From the NCBI RefSeq assembly GCF_013408655.1, contig NZ_JACCBP010000003.1:482011-546010 (forward strand): a stretch of DNA of 64,000 nucleotides, in the 5' to 3' direction. The DNA is from Pigmentiphaga litoralis (lineage in GTDB: Bacteria; Pseudomonadota; Gammaproteobacteria; Burkholderiales; Burkholderiaceae_B). The translations under genes and the position numbers were made by a program. Within the stretch, counting starts at the first letter, position 1, and the number at the start of each line of letters is the position of its first letter. Positions 9,428 through 19,672 of this stretch are shown piece after piece. The notes below the pieces were generated by a model. That model did no database searches. It saw nothing but the letters and a program-made list of their open reading frames with translations, and was not told the DNA's origin.

Positions 9428-9448
9428 CCTGCTCCCGCTGCCGCCCCG

Positions 9449-11092
9449 CTAGTTGTTCCCCAACATCTCCCGCGCGTGTTTGCGGGTGGTGGCCGTAATT
9501 TCGATACCCCCCAGCATGCGGGCAATTTCGTCGATCCGGCCGGTACGGTTCAACAGATGCACGCCTGATACGGTGCTGCTTCCCGACTGGCGCTTTTCCA
9601 CCTCGTAATGCACGTTGCCGCAGGCCGCGACCTGGGGCAGGTGGGTCACGCACAGCACCTGGTGGAAGTTGCCCAGCTCGCGCAACAGGCGGCCCACCAC
9701 TTCGGCCACTGCGCCGCCCACCCCGGTATCCACCTCGTCAAAGATCAGGGTCGGCACGCGGGCCGCGCGGCTGGCGATCACTGACAGCGCCAGGGAAATC
9801 CGTGCCAGTTCGCCGCCCGACGCCACTTTGGCCAGGGCGCGCGGCGTGGTGCCGGCATGGCCGGCCACACGGAACTCGACAAGGTCGGCGCCCGCCACGC
9901 CCGGTTCGCCGGGCTGGACCACGGCTTCGAACTTGCCGCCGCTCATGGCCAGCGTCTGCATCGCCTGCGTGACCTGCCTGGATAATGACGCAGCCGCCTT
10001 GTGGCGCGCGGTGCTCAGTTCCTTGGCCAATGCGTCGTAGGCCGCCCGGGCGGCCTCGGCACGCGCACGCAGGGCCTGGACGTCTTCCGATTCCTTGAGC
10101 GTATCCAGCTGGGCCAGCAGGGTCTGATGCCGTTCAGGCAGTTCGTCGGGCGTCAGCCGGAACTTGCGGGCGGTCTCGAACACGGCCTGCAGCCGGGCTT
10201 CCACGATCGACAGCCGCTGCGGGTCCACTTCGAGCCGGGCCAGATAGCTGTTCAGATCGGACACGGCCTCCTGCAGGGCGATCCGCGCGGATTCCAGCGC
10301 TTCGGATACCGGGGTCAGCGCCGAGTCATGATTGGCGAGCTGGGCGATCCGCTGCGATGCCGCGGCCAGCCGGGTGTGTGCCGCGTCGTCGTCTTCTTCC
10401 AGCGCCGCAATGGTCTGGCTCGCGCCGTCGATCAAGGATTGGGCATGCGCCAGCCGGGTGTGTTCGGCCTGCAGTTCTTCCCACTCGTCGGCGCCCAAGG
10501 CCAGGCGGTCCAGTTCGTCGGCCTGCCATTGGAGCCGTTCGCGTTCCTGCTGCAGGCTTTCGGCGTCGCGTTCCACGGTTTCCAGGCGGCGCGCCACGTC
10601 GCGCCAGGCCTTCCAGGCGTCGGCGATGCCGCGGCGCAGGGCGGAATGATCGCCATGACCGTCGAGCAGATCGCGCTGGGAATCGGCCTTGAGCAGGCTC
10701 TGGTGGGCATGCTGGCCATGAATGTCGACCAGTTGCTCGCCCAGTTCACGCAGTTGCGTGAGGGTGGCTGGCATGCCGTTGATGAAGCTGCGGCTGCGGC
10801 CCTGGCTGTCGATCAGGCGGCGGAGCACGAGGCTGTCGCTGTCCAGTTCGTGGTCGGCCAGCCAGCCGGTCAGGGTATCCGGAACGTCGAAGACGGCGCT
10901 GATTTCGGCGCGGGTCGCCCCTTCGCGCAAAACCGAGGCGTCCGCCCGCTCGCCCAGCGCCAGGGCCAGTGCGTCGATCAGGATCGACTTGCCTGCGCCC
11001 GTCTCGCCGGAAAACACGGTGAATCCGGGGCCAAACTCGACCTCGGTGTGGTCGACAATCACAAAATCATTGATGTGCAGCGCGCGCAGCAT
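9449..11092 (-). CDS. recN: DNA repair protein RecN
   Basis: RecN is an SMC-like ATPase acting in double-strand break repair. It has 547 residues with the Walker A GETGAGKS at residues 29-36. Long coiled-coil arms follow (E/Q/A-rich, about 150-370). The C-terminal signature and Walker B region read SGGELARISLAL and LIFDEVDTGVGG. The length is normal. It converges on fur with a 21-base gap. The nadK gene lies 27 bases upstream on the same strand, so nadK-recN form an operon, an arrangement seen in many Burkholderiales. Confidence 0.96.
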   Translation of the reverse strand: MLRALHINDFVIVDHTEVEFGPGFTVFSGETGAGKSILIDALALALGERADASVLREGATRAEISAVFDVPDTLTGWLADHELDSDSLVLRRLIDSQGRSRSFINGMPATLTQLRELGEQLVDIHGQHAHQSLLKADSQRDLLDGHGDHSALRRGIADAWKAWRDVARRLETVERDAESLQQERERLQWQADELDRLALGADEWEELQAEHTRLAHAQSLIDGASQTIAALEEDDDAAHTRLAAASQRIAQLANHDSALTPVSEALESARIALQEAVSDLNSYLARLEVDPQRLSIVEARLQAVFETARKFRLTPDELPERHQTLLAQLDTLKESEDVQALRARAEAARAAYDALAKELSTARHKAAASLSRQVTQAMQTLAMSGGKFEAVVQPGEPGVAGADLVEFRVAGHAGTTPRALAKVASGGELARISLALSVIASRAARVPTLIFDEVDTGVGGAVAEVVGRLLRELGNFHQVLCVTHLPQVAACGNVHYEVEKRQSGSSTVSGVHLLNRTGRIDEIARMLGGIEITATTRKHAREMLGNN

Positions 11093-11119
11093 ACGGGAGA
11101 AGGCCAGTAAAGATCGGGG

Positions 11120-12016
11120 TCAGTCGACTGCTGCGCCGGAAATCTGGTTCCAGTGCAACTTTCGTCGCAAAGTGGAAAAGTAACTGTATCCGGCCGGATG
11201 AAGGAAGCGGATGGTATGTTCTGCACGTCTCACTACGATGCGGTCGCCGACCTTCAGGGACGACCAGCTCTGCATGTCGAAGTGAACGCTGGCACTCTCG
11301 TCACGGCCACCCTGCGCGCGGGTGAGCGTGATTTCGATCGTACAGTGATCGGGGATGGTGATCGGCCGGTTGGACAGCGCCTGGGGCGCGACCGGAACAA
11401 GCACCAATCCGCGCAATGACGGATGCAGGATCGGACCGTTGGCGGACAACGCGTAGGCGGTCGACCCGGTGGGGGTGGCGATGATCAGGCCGTCGGCGCG
11501 CTGCTTGGACATGTACAGCCCGTCCACCTGCACCGTGACTTCGATCATGCCGCCCAGCCCGGCCCGGCTCAGCACCACGTCATTCAGCGCCAGCGCCGAG
11601 ATCATGGTGGTTTCGCCGCGGATCACGCTGGAGTCCAGCAGGATCCGCTCTTCAGACTCGAAATTGCCTTCCATCATGCCGGCAATGGCTTCTTCGGCCG
11701 ATTCGAGCGGGATATCAGTGATGAAGCCCAGACGGCCGTGGTTGATGCCGACAAGCGGCACATTCCAGGGCGCCAGTTGCCGGGCCAGGCCCAGCATGGT
11801 GCCGTCGCCGCCCATGACGATCGCGAGCGAGGCGCGCTGCCCGATCTCGTCGACCGTGGCGGCCGGGTAGTCGGTCAGCCCGATATTGACGGCGGTTTCG
11901 GCTTCAAACAACACTTCTCGGCCGCTGGCCTGAAGCATGCGCGCAAGGGCCCGCAGCGGCCCGGCGATGCCGGTGTCATGGTATTTGCCAACGAGGGCGA
12001 CGATGGGAAAATGCAT
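11120..12016 (-). CDS. nadK: NAD kinase
   Basis: This enzyme phosphorylates NAD to NADP using ATP. It has 298 residues with the diagnostic GGDGTML motif near residues 70-76, the GFITDI segment and the NAD-binding [11 protein letters not shown]. It starts with the ATG at 12016. It is divergent from hrcA with an 81-base intergenic region and is followed by recN. The call is secure. Confidence 0.96.
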   Translation of the reverse strand: MHFPIVALVGKYHDTGIAGPLRALARMLQASGREVLFEAETAVNIGLTDYPAATVDEIGQRASLAIVMGGDGTMLGLARQLAPWNVPLVGINHGRLGFITDIPLESAEEAIAGMMEGNFESEERILLDSSVIRGETTMISALALNDVVLSRAGLGGMIEVTVQVDGLYMSKQRADGLIIATPTGSTAYALSANGPILHPSLRGLVLVPVAPQALSNRPITIPDHCTIEITLTRAQGGRDESASVHFDMQSWSSLKVGDRIVVRRAEHTIRFLHPAGYSYFSTLRRKLHWNQISGAAVD

Positions 12017-12097
12017 GCTTGGGATTATATGGGTGAAGGTGGCCGGCGAGCGGGAAAAACCGTCCTGCCAAGCCCGACCGTCATTACAATAGCGGAT

Positions 12098-13105
12098 ATG
12101 GACGATCGCGCACGCACGCTACTCAAGGCGCTCATAGAGCGTTACATCACTGACGGCCAGCCCGTCGGTTCGCGCACCTTGTCGAAAGTCTTCGATCTGT
12201 CGCCGGCCACGATCCGCAACGTCATGGCCGACCTGGAAGACCACGGGCTGATCCACAGTCCGCACACCTCGGCCGGGCGGGTTCCCACGCCCAAGGGCTA
12301 CCGGGTGTTCGTCGATTCCCTGCTGACCGTCCGCCCGTACGAAGTGTCCGAAGAAAACCGGATACAGACGCTGCTGCCCGCGGCCGACCCGCAACGCGTC
12401 ATTGCATCAGCCGCGTCGCTGCTTTCCAACCTGTCGCAATTTGCAGGGGTGGTGATGGCGCCCAAACGCACGCAAATGTTCCGGCAGATCGAATTCATCC
12501 GGCTGTCCGACAAGCGGGTGCTGCTGATTATCGTGACGCCGGAAGGCGACGTGCAGAACCGCATCCTGTTCGCGCAGCGCGACTATTCGTCCACCGAACT
12601 GATGGAAGCGGCCAATTTCTTCAACCAGCATTTCGGCGGCAAGTCGTTTGACGACGTGCGGCTGACGCTGCAGCGCGACCTGGGCAAGCTGCGCGAAGAC
12701 ATCTCCCGCCTGATGCAGCAGGCCGTGGACGCCAGCACCGAAGTCGCGGCTGACAACTCCGATTCGGTTGTCATTTCGGGCGAGCTGAACCTGCTGGGGG
12801 TATCCGACCTGGGCGCCGACCTGGACAAGCTGCGCAAGATGTTCGGCCTGTTCGAAAAGAGAACCGATCTGATGCAGCTGCTCGACATTTCCAGCCGCGC
12901 GCAGGGCGTCCAGATCTATATCGGCGGCGACTCGCAACTGGTCCCGGTCGAAGAATTGAGCGTGATCACCGCGCCCTACGGGGTCGACGGCAAGATCGTG
13001 GGCACCCTGGGCGTCATCGGCCCTACGCGTATGTCGTACGATCGCGTCATCCCGATCGTCGACATCACGGCGCGCCTGCTTTCCAACGCGCTCAGCCAAC
13101 ACTAG
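12098..13105 (+). CDS. hrcA: Heat-inducible transcriptional repressor HrcA
   Basis: HrcA represses class I heat-shock genes by binding CIRCE operators. The protein has 335 residues with an N-terminal winged helix ([20 protein letters not shown], then [14 protein letters not shown]) and a C-terminal GAF-like domain ending in [18 protein letters not shown] chose the ATG at 12098, which begins [13 protein letters not shown]; the open frame runs much further upstream but only opposite nadK. It heads the cluster hrcA-hemH-hslR-grpE-dnaK-dnaJ. I see no CIRCE repeat before grpE, dnaK or dnaJ, so its direct targets are probably elsewhere, for example groESL. Confidence 0.94.
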   Translation: MDDRARTLLKALIERYITDGQPVGSRTLSKVFDLSPATIRNVMADLEDHGLIHSPHTSAGRVPTPKGYRVFVDSLLTVRPYEVSEENRIQTLLPAADPQRVIASAASLLSNLSQFAGVVMAPKRTQMFRQIEFIRLSDKRVLLIIVTPEGDVQNRILFAQRDYSSTELMEAANFFNQHFGGKSFDDVRLTLQRDLGKLREDISRLMQQAVDASTEVAADNSDSVVISGELNLLGVSDLGADLDKLRKMFGLFEKRTDLMQLLDISSRAQGVQIYIGGDSQLVPVEELSVITAPYGVDGKIVGTLGVIGPTRMSYDRVIPIVDITARLLSNALSQH

Positions 13106-13112
13106 GACACGC

Positions 13113-14240
13113 ATGCGTTTTCTTCCCGAACCGCCCCATCGTCATGGCGCGGTTGTCCACGGCGCGGCCGCCAAGACCGGCGTGCTGCTGGTCAATCTCG
13201 GCACGCCCGACGCGCCGAATCCCAAGGCCGTCCGCCGTTTCCTGGCCGAATTCCTGTCCGATCCCCGCGTCATCGAAATCCCCCGGCCGATCTGGTGGGT
13301 GATCCTGAACGGCATCATCCTGAACGTGCGTCCCAAGGACGCGGCGGCGCGGTATGCGTCGGTGTGGATGGCCGAAGGATCGCCGCTCATGGTCTGGAGC
13401 CGGCGCCAGACGGCGGCGGTGGACGCGGCGTTGACAGCACGCGGCCACGCGGTTGAAGTGGTGCTGGGCATGCGTTATGGCAATCCGTCGCTGGCCAGCG
13501 CCATGCAGACCCTGCGCGAGCGTGGCTGCGACCGGATCCTGGTGTTGCCCCTGTACCCGCAGTATTCCGCCAGCACGACGGCCACTGTGTCCGACGCGAT
13601 CAATGCGCTGCTGGCGCGCACCCGCAACACGCCCGAACTGCGGTTCGTGAAGCATTTCCATGACGACCCGGGCTACATCGCCTCCCTGGCGGCGCGGGTG
13701 AACGACTTCTGGGAACACAACGGCCGCGGGCAGAAACTGGTGCTGAGCTTTCACGGCCTGCCGCGCCGGTCCCTCGACCTGGGCGATCCGTACTTTTGCG
13801 AATGCCAGAAAACCGGGCGGCTGCTGATCGCTGCCCTGGGGCTGACGCCGGACCAGGTCGAAATCACCTTCCAGAGCCGCTTTGGCGCCGCCGAGTGGCT
13901 GCAGCCCTACACCGAGCCCACGCTGAAAGAACTGGCCAAGAATGGCGTGACGTCGGTCGACGTGTTCTGTCCGGGATTCGTGGGCGATTGCATCGAGACC
14001 CTGGAAGAAATGGCCCAAGAAGCGCGCGACGCGTTCCTGGCCGCCGGCGGTACGCAATACCGCTACATTCCGGCGATCAATGACTCGGCGCCGTGGATCG
14101 ACGCCCTGACGTCGCTGGTCGAACGCCACCTGCAGGGCTGGCCGACAAAAGCGGCCCGTTCCCCCGACATGGCCGCCGCCGAGGCACGCGAATTGCAGGT
14201 TCAGCGCGAACATGCCCTTGAACTTGGCGCAACCGACTGA
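13113..14240 (+). CDS. hemH: Ferrochelatase
   Basis: HemH inserts Fe(II) into protoporphyrin IX, the last step of haem synthesis. At 375 residues it has family length. The N-terminus contains GVLLVNLGTPDAP. The catalytic histidine lies in LSFHGLPRRSLDLGDPY. The C-terminal domain has QSRFGAAEWLQPYTEP and VFCPGFVGDCIETLEE. It starts 7 bases after hrcA and is likely cotranscribed with it. Placement of hemH inside the heat-shock cluster is common in this group of bacteria. Supply of haem also fits the c-type cytochromes at 31.6-32.5 kb, though they are not linked genetically. Confidence 0.96.
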   Translation: MRFLPEPPHRHGAVVHGAAAKTGVLLVNLGTPDAPNPKAVRRFLAEFLSDPRVIEIPRPIWWVILNGIILNVRPKDAAARYASVWMAEGSPLMVWSRRQTAAVDAALTARGHAVEVVLGMRYGNPSLASAMQTLRERGCDRILVLPLYPQYSASTTATVSDAINALLARTRNTPELRFVKHFHDDPGYIASLAARVNDFWEHNGRGQKLVLSFHGLPRRSLDLGDPYFCECQKTGRLLIAALGLTPDQVEITFQSRFGAAEWLQPYTEPTLKELAKNGVTSVDVFCPGFVGDCIETLEEMAQEARDAFLAAGGTQYRYIPAINDSAPWIDALTSLVERHLQGWPTKAARSPDMAAAEARELQVQREHALELGATD

Positions 14241-14288
14241 ATATGTGTCCGGGCATGCTGGCATTTCCAGTCTGGAACACACATACGT

Positions 14289-14672
14289 ATGGAAGAACTG
14301 CGGATCGATAAATGGCTCTGGGCAGCCCGTTTCTTCAAGACGCGCACACTGGCCCAGGCCGCCGTGGAAAACGGGCAGGTCAAAGTGGCCGGCGATCGGG
14401 TCAAGCCCTCCCGGTCCGTCCGGCCGGGCGACATGCTGCAGATTCGGGTTGGGCAGCAGGACTGGGAAGTCCTGGTCCGCGGCATTGCCGCCCTGCGTGG
14501 CCCGGCGGTGTTTGCGCGCACGCTGTACGACGAAACGCCTGACGGCATGAAAAAACGGCTCACTGCCATCGAACTGAACCGTCAGGCGCGCGACCCTTCT
14601 GTCGAACTCAAGGGCCGTCCCACGAAAGCCGATCGCCGCCGCCTGGATCGCTTCCGCCACGGCGACGAATGA
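14289..14672 (+). CDS. hslR: S4-domain RNA-binding heat shock protein (Hsp15 family)
   Basis: A 127-residue protein with an N-terminal S4 RNA-binding domain ([20 protein letters not shown], then [20 protein letters not shown]). The tail is Lys/Arg-rich, with [13 protein letters not shown]. Hsp15 of E. coli binds 50S subunits that carry a stalled nascent chain and helps recycle them. Length and position among heat-shock genes support this call. The ATG at 14289 lies 48 bases after hemH. A sigma-32 promoter lies just downstream, so grpE onwards can also be transcribed separately from this gene. Confidence 0.9.
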   Translation: MEELRIDKWLWAARFFKTRTLAQAAVENGQVKVAGDRVKPSRSVRPGDMLQIRVGQQDWEVLVRGIAALRGPAVFARTLYDETPDGMKKRLTAIELNRQARDPSVELKGRPTKADRRRLDRFRHGDE

Positions 14673-14702
14673 ACTTTCTTCTGCCTGCCGCGTCGCGGCA
14701 GG

Positions 14703-14730
14703 CTTGAAATGCCGGTCCTTACCCCCATCT
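14703..14730 (+). promoter_or_regulatory. Sigma-32 heat-shock promoter upstream of grpE
   Basis: The sequence CTTGAAA starts at 14703 and CCCCATCT at 14723, with 14 bases between CTTGAA and CCCCAT. This matches the RpoH consensus (CTTGAA, 13-15 bases, CCCCATnT) at nearly every position. It lies about 60 bases before the grpE start codon. Confidence 0.88.
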
Positions 14731-14790
14731 GTGGCATATCGCGAAAGCAAGTGCCTGATTTTTCTCGACTTTTTTCATTGGAGGACTTCG

Positions 14791-15375
14791 ATGTCTGCTG
14801 AGCAGTCGCCTGGCGACCAACCTACCCAGCGCGCCCCGCAGGAAGACGCTTTTTCCATGCCCGAGGGCAATGCCGGGACCCCGCAAGAACAGCCCGCGGT
14901 CGAGACCGATCCTGTAGCCGACCTTCAGGCGCAGCTTGCTGCCGCCCAGGCTCAGGCCCAGGAACACTACGACGCCCTGCTGCGTGCACGTGCCGACGCG
15001 GAAAACGCGCGCCGCCGCGCCCAGGACGACGTGGCCAAGGCCCACAAATTCAGTATCGAATCTTTCGCCGAAAGCATGGTGCCGGTGCGGGACAGCCTCG
15101 AAGCGGCGCTGGCCCAGCAAGGCCAGACCGTGGAATCGCTGCGTGAAGGCGTCGACATCACGCTCAAGCAGCTGACCGCCGCGTTCGAGCGCAACAAGCT
15201 GATGGTCATCCAGCCGGAAGCCGGCGCCAAGTTCGATCCGCATCAGCACCAGGCGATTGCGTCAGTGCCGTCGGATCAAGCCGCCAACACGATCCTGCAG
15301 GTGCTCCAGAAGGGCTACCTGATAGCGGACCGTGTGCTGCGTCCGGCCCTGGTGACCGTCGCCGCCGCGAAGTAA
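14791..15375 (+). CDS. grpE: Nucleotide exchange factor GrpE
   Basis: GrpE releases ADP from DnaK. The protein has 194 residues. The N-terminal 55 residues are acidic and disordered. A long coiled coil begins near [20 protein letters not shown], and the C-terminal beta domain contains [20 protein letters not shown] and the [14 protein letters not shown] motif. I chose the ATG at 14791 because GGAGG at 14780-14784 precedes it at good spacing; the frame is open further upstream but has no ribosome site. It is driven by the sigma-32 promoter at 14703-14730. Confidence 0.96.
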   Translation: MSAEQSPGDQPTQRAPQEDAFSMPEGNAGTPQEQPAVETDPVADLQAQLAAAQAQAQEHYDALLRARADAENARRRAQDDVAKAHKFSIESFAESMVPVRDSLEAALAQQGQTVESLREGVDITLKQLTAAFERNKLMVIQPEAGAKFDPHQHQAIASVPSDQAANTILQVLQKGYLIADRVLRPALVTVAAAK

Positions 15376-15386
15376 ACGGACGCTGT

Positions 15387-15494
15387 GGAAGGCGGCCGGT
15401 TGATGCAACGCCGGTGGCCGCCATAGCGGATTCAGGCACATCGGGCATGGCCCGATAAAACAAATTGATGGAGGCCATTGAAAATTCCTCCATC
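15387..15494 (+). other. Cluster of hairpins in the grpE-dnaK intergenic region
   Basis: The 171-base gap between grpE and dnaK contains three inverted repeats in a row. The first is an imperfect GC-rich stem (GGCGGCCGG with CCGGTGGCCGCC, about 15390-15422). The second is TCGGGC/GCCCGA around a 3-base loop at 15441-15455, followed by TAAAA. The third is GATGGAGG at 15467-15474 paired with CCTCCATC at 15487-15494 around a 12-base AT-rich loop. None has a classic U-run. They could partially terminate, process or stabilise the grpE-dnaK transcript. Confidence 0.55.
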
Positions 15495-15546
15495 CCACCT
15501 ATTTAGTGTTCAAGCAAAGTTTTTCTGATATTTCAGGAACAGGATC

Positions 15547-17487
<1,941 letters not shown>

Positions 17488-17495
17488 TCGCGTCT

Positions 17496-17537
17496 TGAAC
17501 GGGAGGATCCGGCTTGCCGGCGCCTCCCGTTTTGTCG
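17496..17537 (+). terminator. Hairpin terminator after dnaK
   Basis: AACGGGAGG pairs with CCTCCCGTT around an inner CCGGC/GCCGG stem, followed by TTTTGTCG. It lies 10 bases after the dnaK stop. The remaining 160 bases to dnaJ contain a TTGACA (17666-17671) without a good -10 hexamer, so a dnaJ promoter is not certain. Confidence 0.75.
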
Positions 17538-17699
17538 TTTCCGAAACGGAAAGGCAAGGGAGTGCCCGCGTGGAATGCTCCCCATAGCGCCCGGATCGTG
17601 GTTGAAGGCCGGCGCTATCGAGAACATTCCCCATTCAAGGATTCCGCCGCGGCGGGATCTGGTTGTTGACATATTGGTTACCACAGGCTCCAACGCACC

Positions 17700-18827
17700 A
17701 TGGCAAAACGCGATTTTTACGACGTCCTCGGTCTGGCACGCAATGCGTCCGACGAAGAGATCAAGAAGTCCTACCGCAAACTGGCCATGAAATACCATCC
17801 GGACCGCAATCCGGATAACAAAGAGGCCGAAGAAAAGTTCAAGGAAGCCAAGCACGCCTACGAAGTGCTGTCCGACGCCGAAAAGCGTGACGCGTATGAC
17901 CGGTATGGCCATGCGGGTGTGGACGCGGCGGCAGCCGGCGGCATGGGCGGCGGCGCGGGTGGATTTGCCGATGCCTTCGGCGACATTTTCGGCGAAATCT
18001 TTGGTGGCGGCCGCCAGCGCGGCGGTGGCGGCGGATCGCAGATGTACCGCGGCGCCGACCTGAAGTACGGCCTGGAAATCACGCTGGAACAGGCCGCCAA
18101 TGGTTTCGACACCGAAATCCGCGTGCCGAGCTGGGAAAACTGCGAGGTCTGCCACGGCTCGGGCGCCAAGCCCGGGACCGAACCCAAAACCTGCCACACC
18201 TGCGGCGGCGCGGGCGCGGTGCGCATGCAGCAGGGCTTTTTCAGCGTGCAGCAAAGCTGCCCGACCTGCCATGGCACCGGCAAGGTCATCCCTGATCCTT
18301 GCACGACGTGCGATGGCGCAGGCAAGGTTCGCCGCAACAAGACGCTGCAGGTCAAGGTTCCGGCCGGTATCGATGACGGCATGCGCATCCGGTCGTCGGG
18401 CAATGGCGAGCCAGGCGTCAACGGCGGCCCGTCGGGTGACCTGTATGTGGAAATCCACATCAAACAGCACGCGATCTTCCAGCGCGATGGCGACGACCTG
18501 CATTGCGAACTGACGATCCCGTTCACGACCGCGGCCTTGGGTGGCGAACTGGAAGTGCCGACCCTGGGGGGACGCGCCGAGATCACGATTCCGGAAGGCA
18601 CCCAGTCGGGCAAAGTGTTCCGCCTGCGGGGCAAGGGTATCCGCGGCGTGCGCGCCAGCTACCCCGGCGACCTGTACTGCCATGTGGTGCTGGAGACGCC
18701 GGTGCGCCTGACCGACAAGCAGCGCCAGTTGCTGCGTGACTTTGAAGCATCCCTGACCGAAGGTGGCGAAAAGCATTCGCCGCAAAGCAAGTCATGGACG
18801 GATCGCGTGAAGGAATTCTTCAGCTGA
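17700..18827 (+). CDS. dnaJ: Chaperone co-factor DnaJ (Hsp40)
   Basis: A full-length type I Hsp40 of 375 residues that stimulates DnaK ATPase and delivers substrates. The J-domain is at residues 4-70, with the HPD motif at H33-P34-D35. A Gly/Phe-rich region spans about 75-120. Four zinc-finger repeats follow ([32 protein letters not shown], about 145-205), then the two C-terminal beta domains. The ATG at 17700 gives the standard start [11 protein letters not shown]. No strong ribosome site is seen (only AGG at -13). It is the last gene of the heat-shock block. Confidence 0.98.
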   Translation: MAKRDFYDVLGLARNASDEEIKKSYRKLAMKYHPDRNPDNKEAEEKFKEAKHAYEVLSDAEKRDAYDRYGHAGVDAAAAGGMGGGAGGFADAFGDIFGEIFGGGRQRGGGGGSQMYRGADLKYGLEITLEQAANGFDTEIRVPSWENCEVCHGSGAKPGTEPKTCHTCGGAGAVRMQQGFFSVQQSCPTCHGTGKVIPDPCTTCDGAGKVRRNKTLQVKVPAGIDDGMRIRSSGNGEPGVNGGPSGDLYVEIHIKQHAIFQRDGDDLHCELTIPFTTAALGGELEVPTLGGRAEITIPEGTQSGKVFRLRGKGIRGVRASYPGDLYCHVVLETPVRLTDKQRQLLRDFEASLTEGGEKHSPQSKSWTDRVKEFFS

Positions 18828-18846
18828 TCGGCCACGCCGCTCAATA

Positions 18847-18886
18847 AAAAACGCCCACCGGTGCAGGCCAGTGGGCGTTTTTTTAT
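18847..18886. terminator. Bidirectional terminator between dnaJ and livF
   Basis: AAAAAACGCCCAC pairs with GTGGGCGTTTTTTT around a 12-base loop. A-run and T-run on either side make it usable for both dnaJ (plus strand) and the convergent livF operon (minus strand). Confidence 0.9.
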
Positions 18887-18908
18887 CCGGGTGCGCGAAG
18901 CCTTGCGT

Positions 18909-19631
18909 TCAGTGCCCGCCGCCCAGATACGCGGCCACGACCGCCGGATCGTGCCGCAGCCGTTCCGCCGAACCGTGTACCGAGATCCGGCCGTTTTCGA
19001 GCACGTAGCCGTAGTCGGCGACCTGCAACGCCGCCGCGGCAAACTGTTCGACCAGCAGCATGGTCACCCCTTCGCTTTTCAGGCGGGCGATGATGCGGAA
19101 CACTTCTTCGACCAGGATGGGCGCAAGGCCCATCGATGGTTCGTCGAGCAGCACCACGTCGGGATTGAGCATGATGGCGCGAGCCATGGCCAGCATCTGC
19201 TGTTCGCCGCCCGACAGCGTGCCGGCCAGCTGCGTGCGCCGCTCCTTCAGGCGAGGGAACAGTTCCATCGCCCGTTCCAGGTCGGCCTTGACGTCACCCT
19301 TGGGCCGCCCGCCGGTCAGCCGCGGAAAGGCGCCGAGCAGCAGATTGTCGTTGACCGAACTGCGCGGAAACACGCGCCGGCCTTCGGGGGAGTGCGCCAG
19401 GCCCAGCCGCGCAATGTGATGCGAGGCCATGCCATCGACCCGCGTCCCGTTCAAGGAAATGCTGCCGCTGGTCGGCTGGATCATGCCGCTGATGGCGCGC
19501 ATGGTGGTGGTCTTGCCGGCGCCGTTCGACCCGATCAACGTGACGACCTTGGCCTTCGGGACGTCGATGTCGATGCCGTGCAGCACCTTGACCTTGCCGT
19601 ATCCCGCTTCGAGATTCCTGATGGACAACAT
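18909..19631 (-). CDS. livF: ABC transporter ATP-binding protein, LivF type
   Basis: A 240-residue ATPase of the branched-chain amino acid (HAAT) ABC family. It has Walker A GSNGAGKTT, the signature LSGGEQQMLAMARA, and Walker B VVLLDEPSMGL followed by the LivF-typical APILVEEVF. I place the start at the ATG at 19631, preceded by GGAG at good spacing. An upstream extension of the frame is not protein-like. It is the last gene of the operon livK-livH-livMG-livF, 41 bases after the fused permease/ATPase gene. Confidence 0.93.
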   Translation of the reverse strand: MLSIRNLEAGYGKVKVLHGIDIDVPKAKVVTLIGSNGAGKTTTMRAISGMIQPTSGSISLNGTRVDGMASHHIARLGLAHSPEGRRVFPRSSVNDNLLLGAFPRLTGGRPKGDVKADLERAMELFPRLKERRTQLAGTLSGGEQQMLAMARAIMLNPDVVLLDEPSMGLAPILVEEVFRIIARLKSEGVTMLLVEQFAAAALQVADYGYVLENGRISVHGSAERLRHDPAVVAAYLGGGH

Positions 19632-19672
19632 GGTGTCTCCTTGGTGCTGAATGCTGGATTGGAAAGGACCGG

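Noticed and set aside
13092..14750. Minus-strand frame covering hemH and hslR
   Set aside because: Both plus-strand genes are clear family members; the minus frame has no motif.
17581..17640. CCCCAT-containing sequences upstream of dnaJ as sigma-32 promoters
   Set aside because: The nearest CTTGAA-like elements are about 22 or more than 70 bases away, outside the known spacing.
17666..17699. TTGACA upstream of dnaJ as a promoter
   Set aside because: No matching -10 hexamer at 16-18 bases; kept only as a remark.
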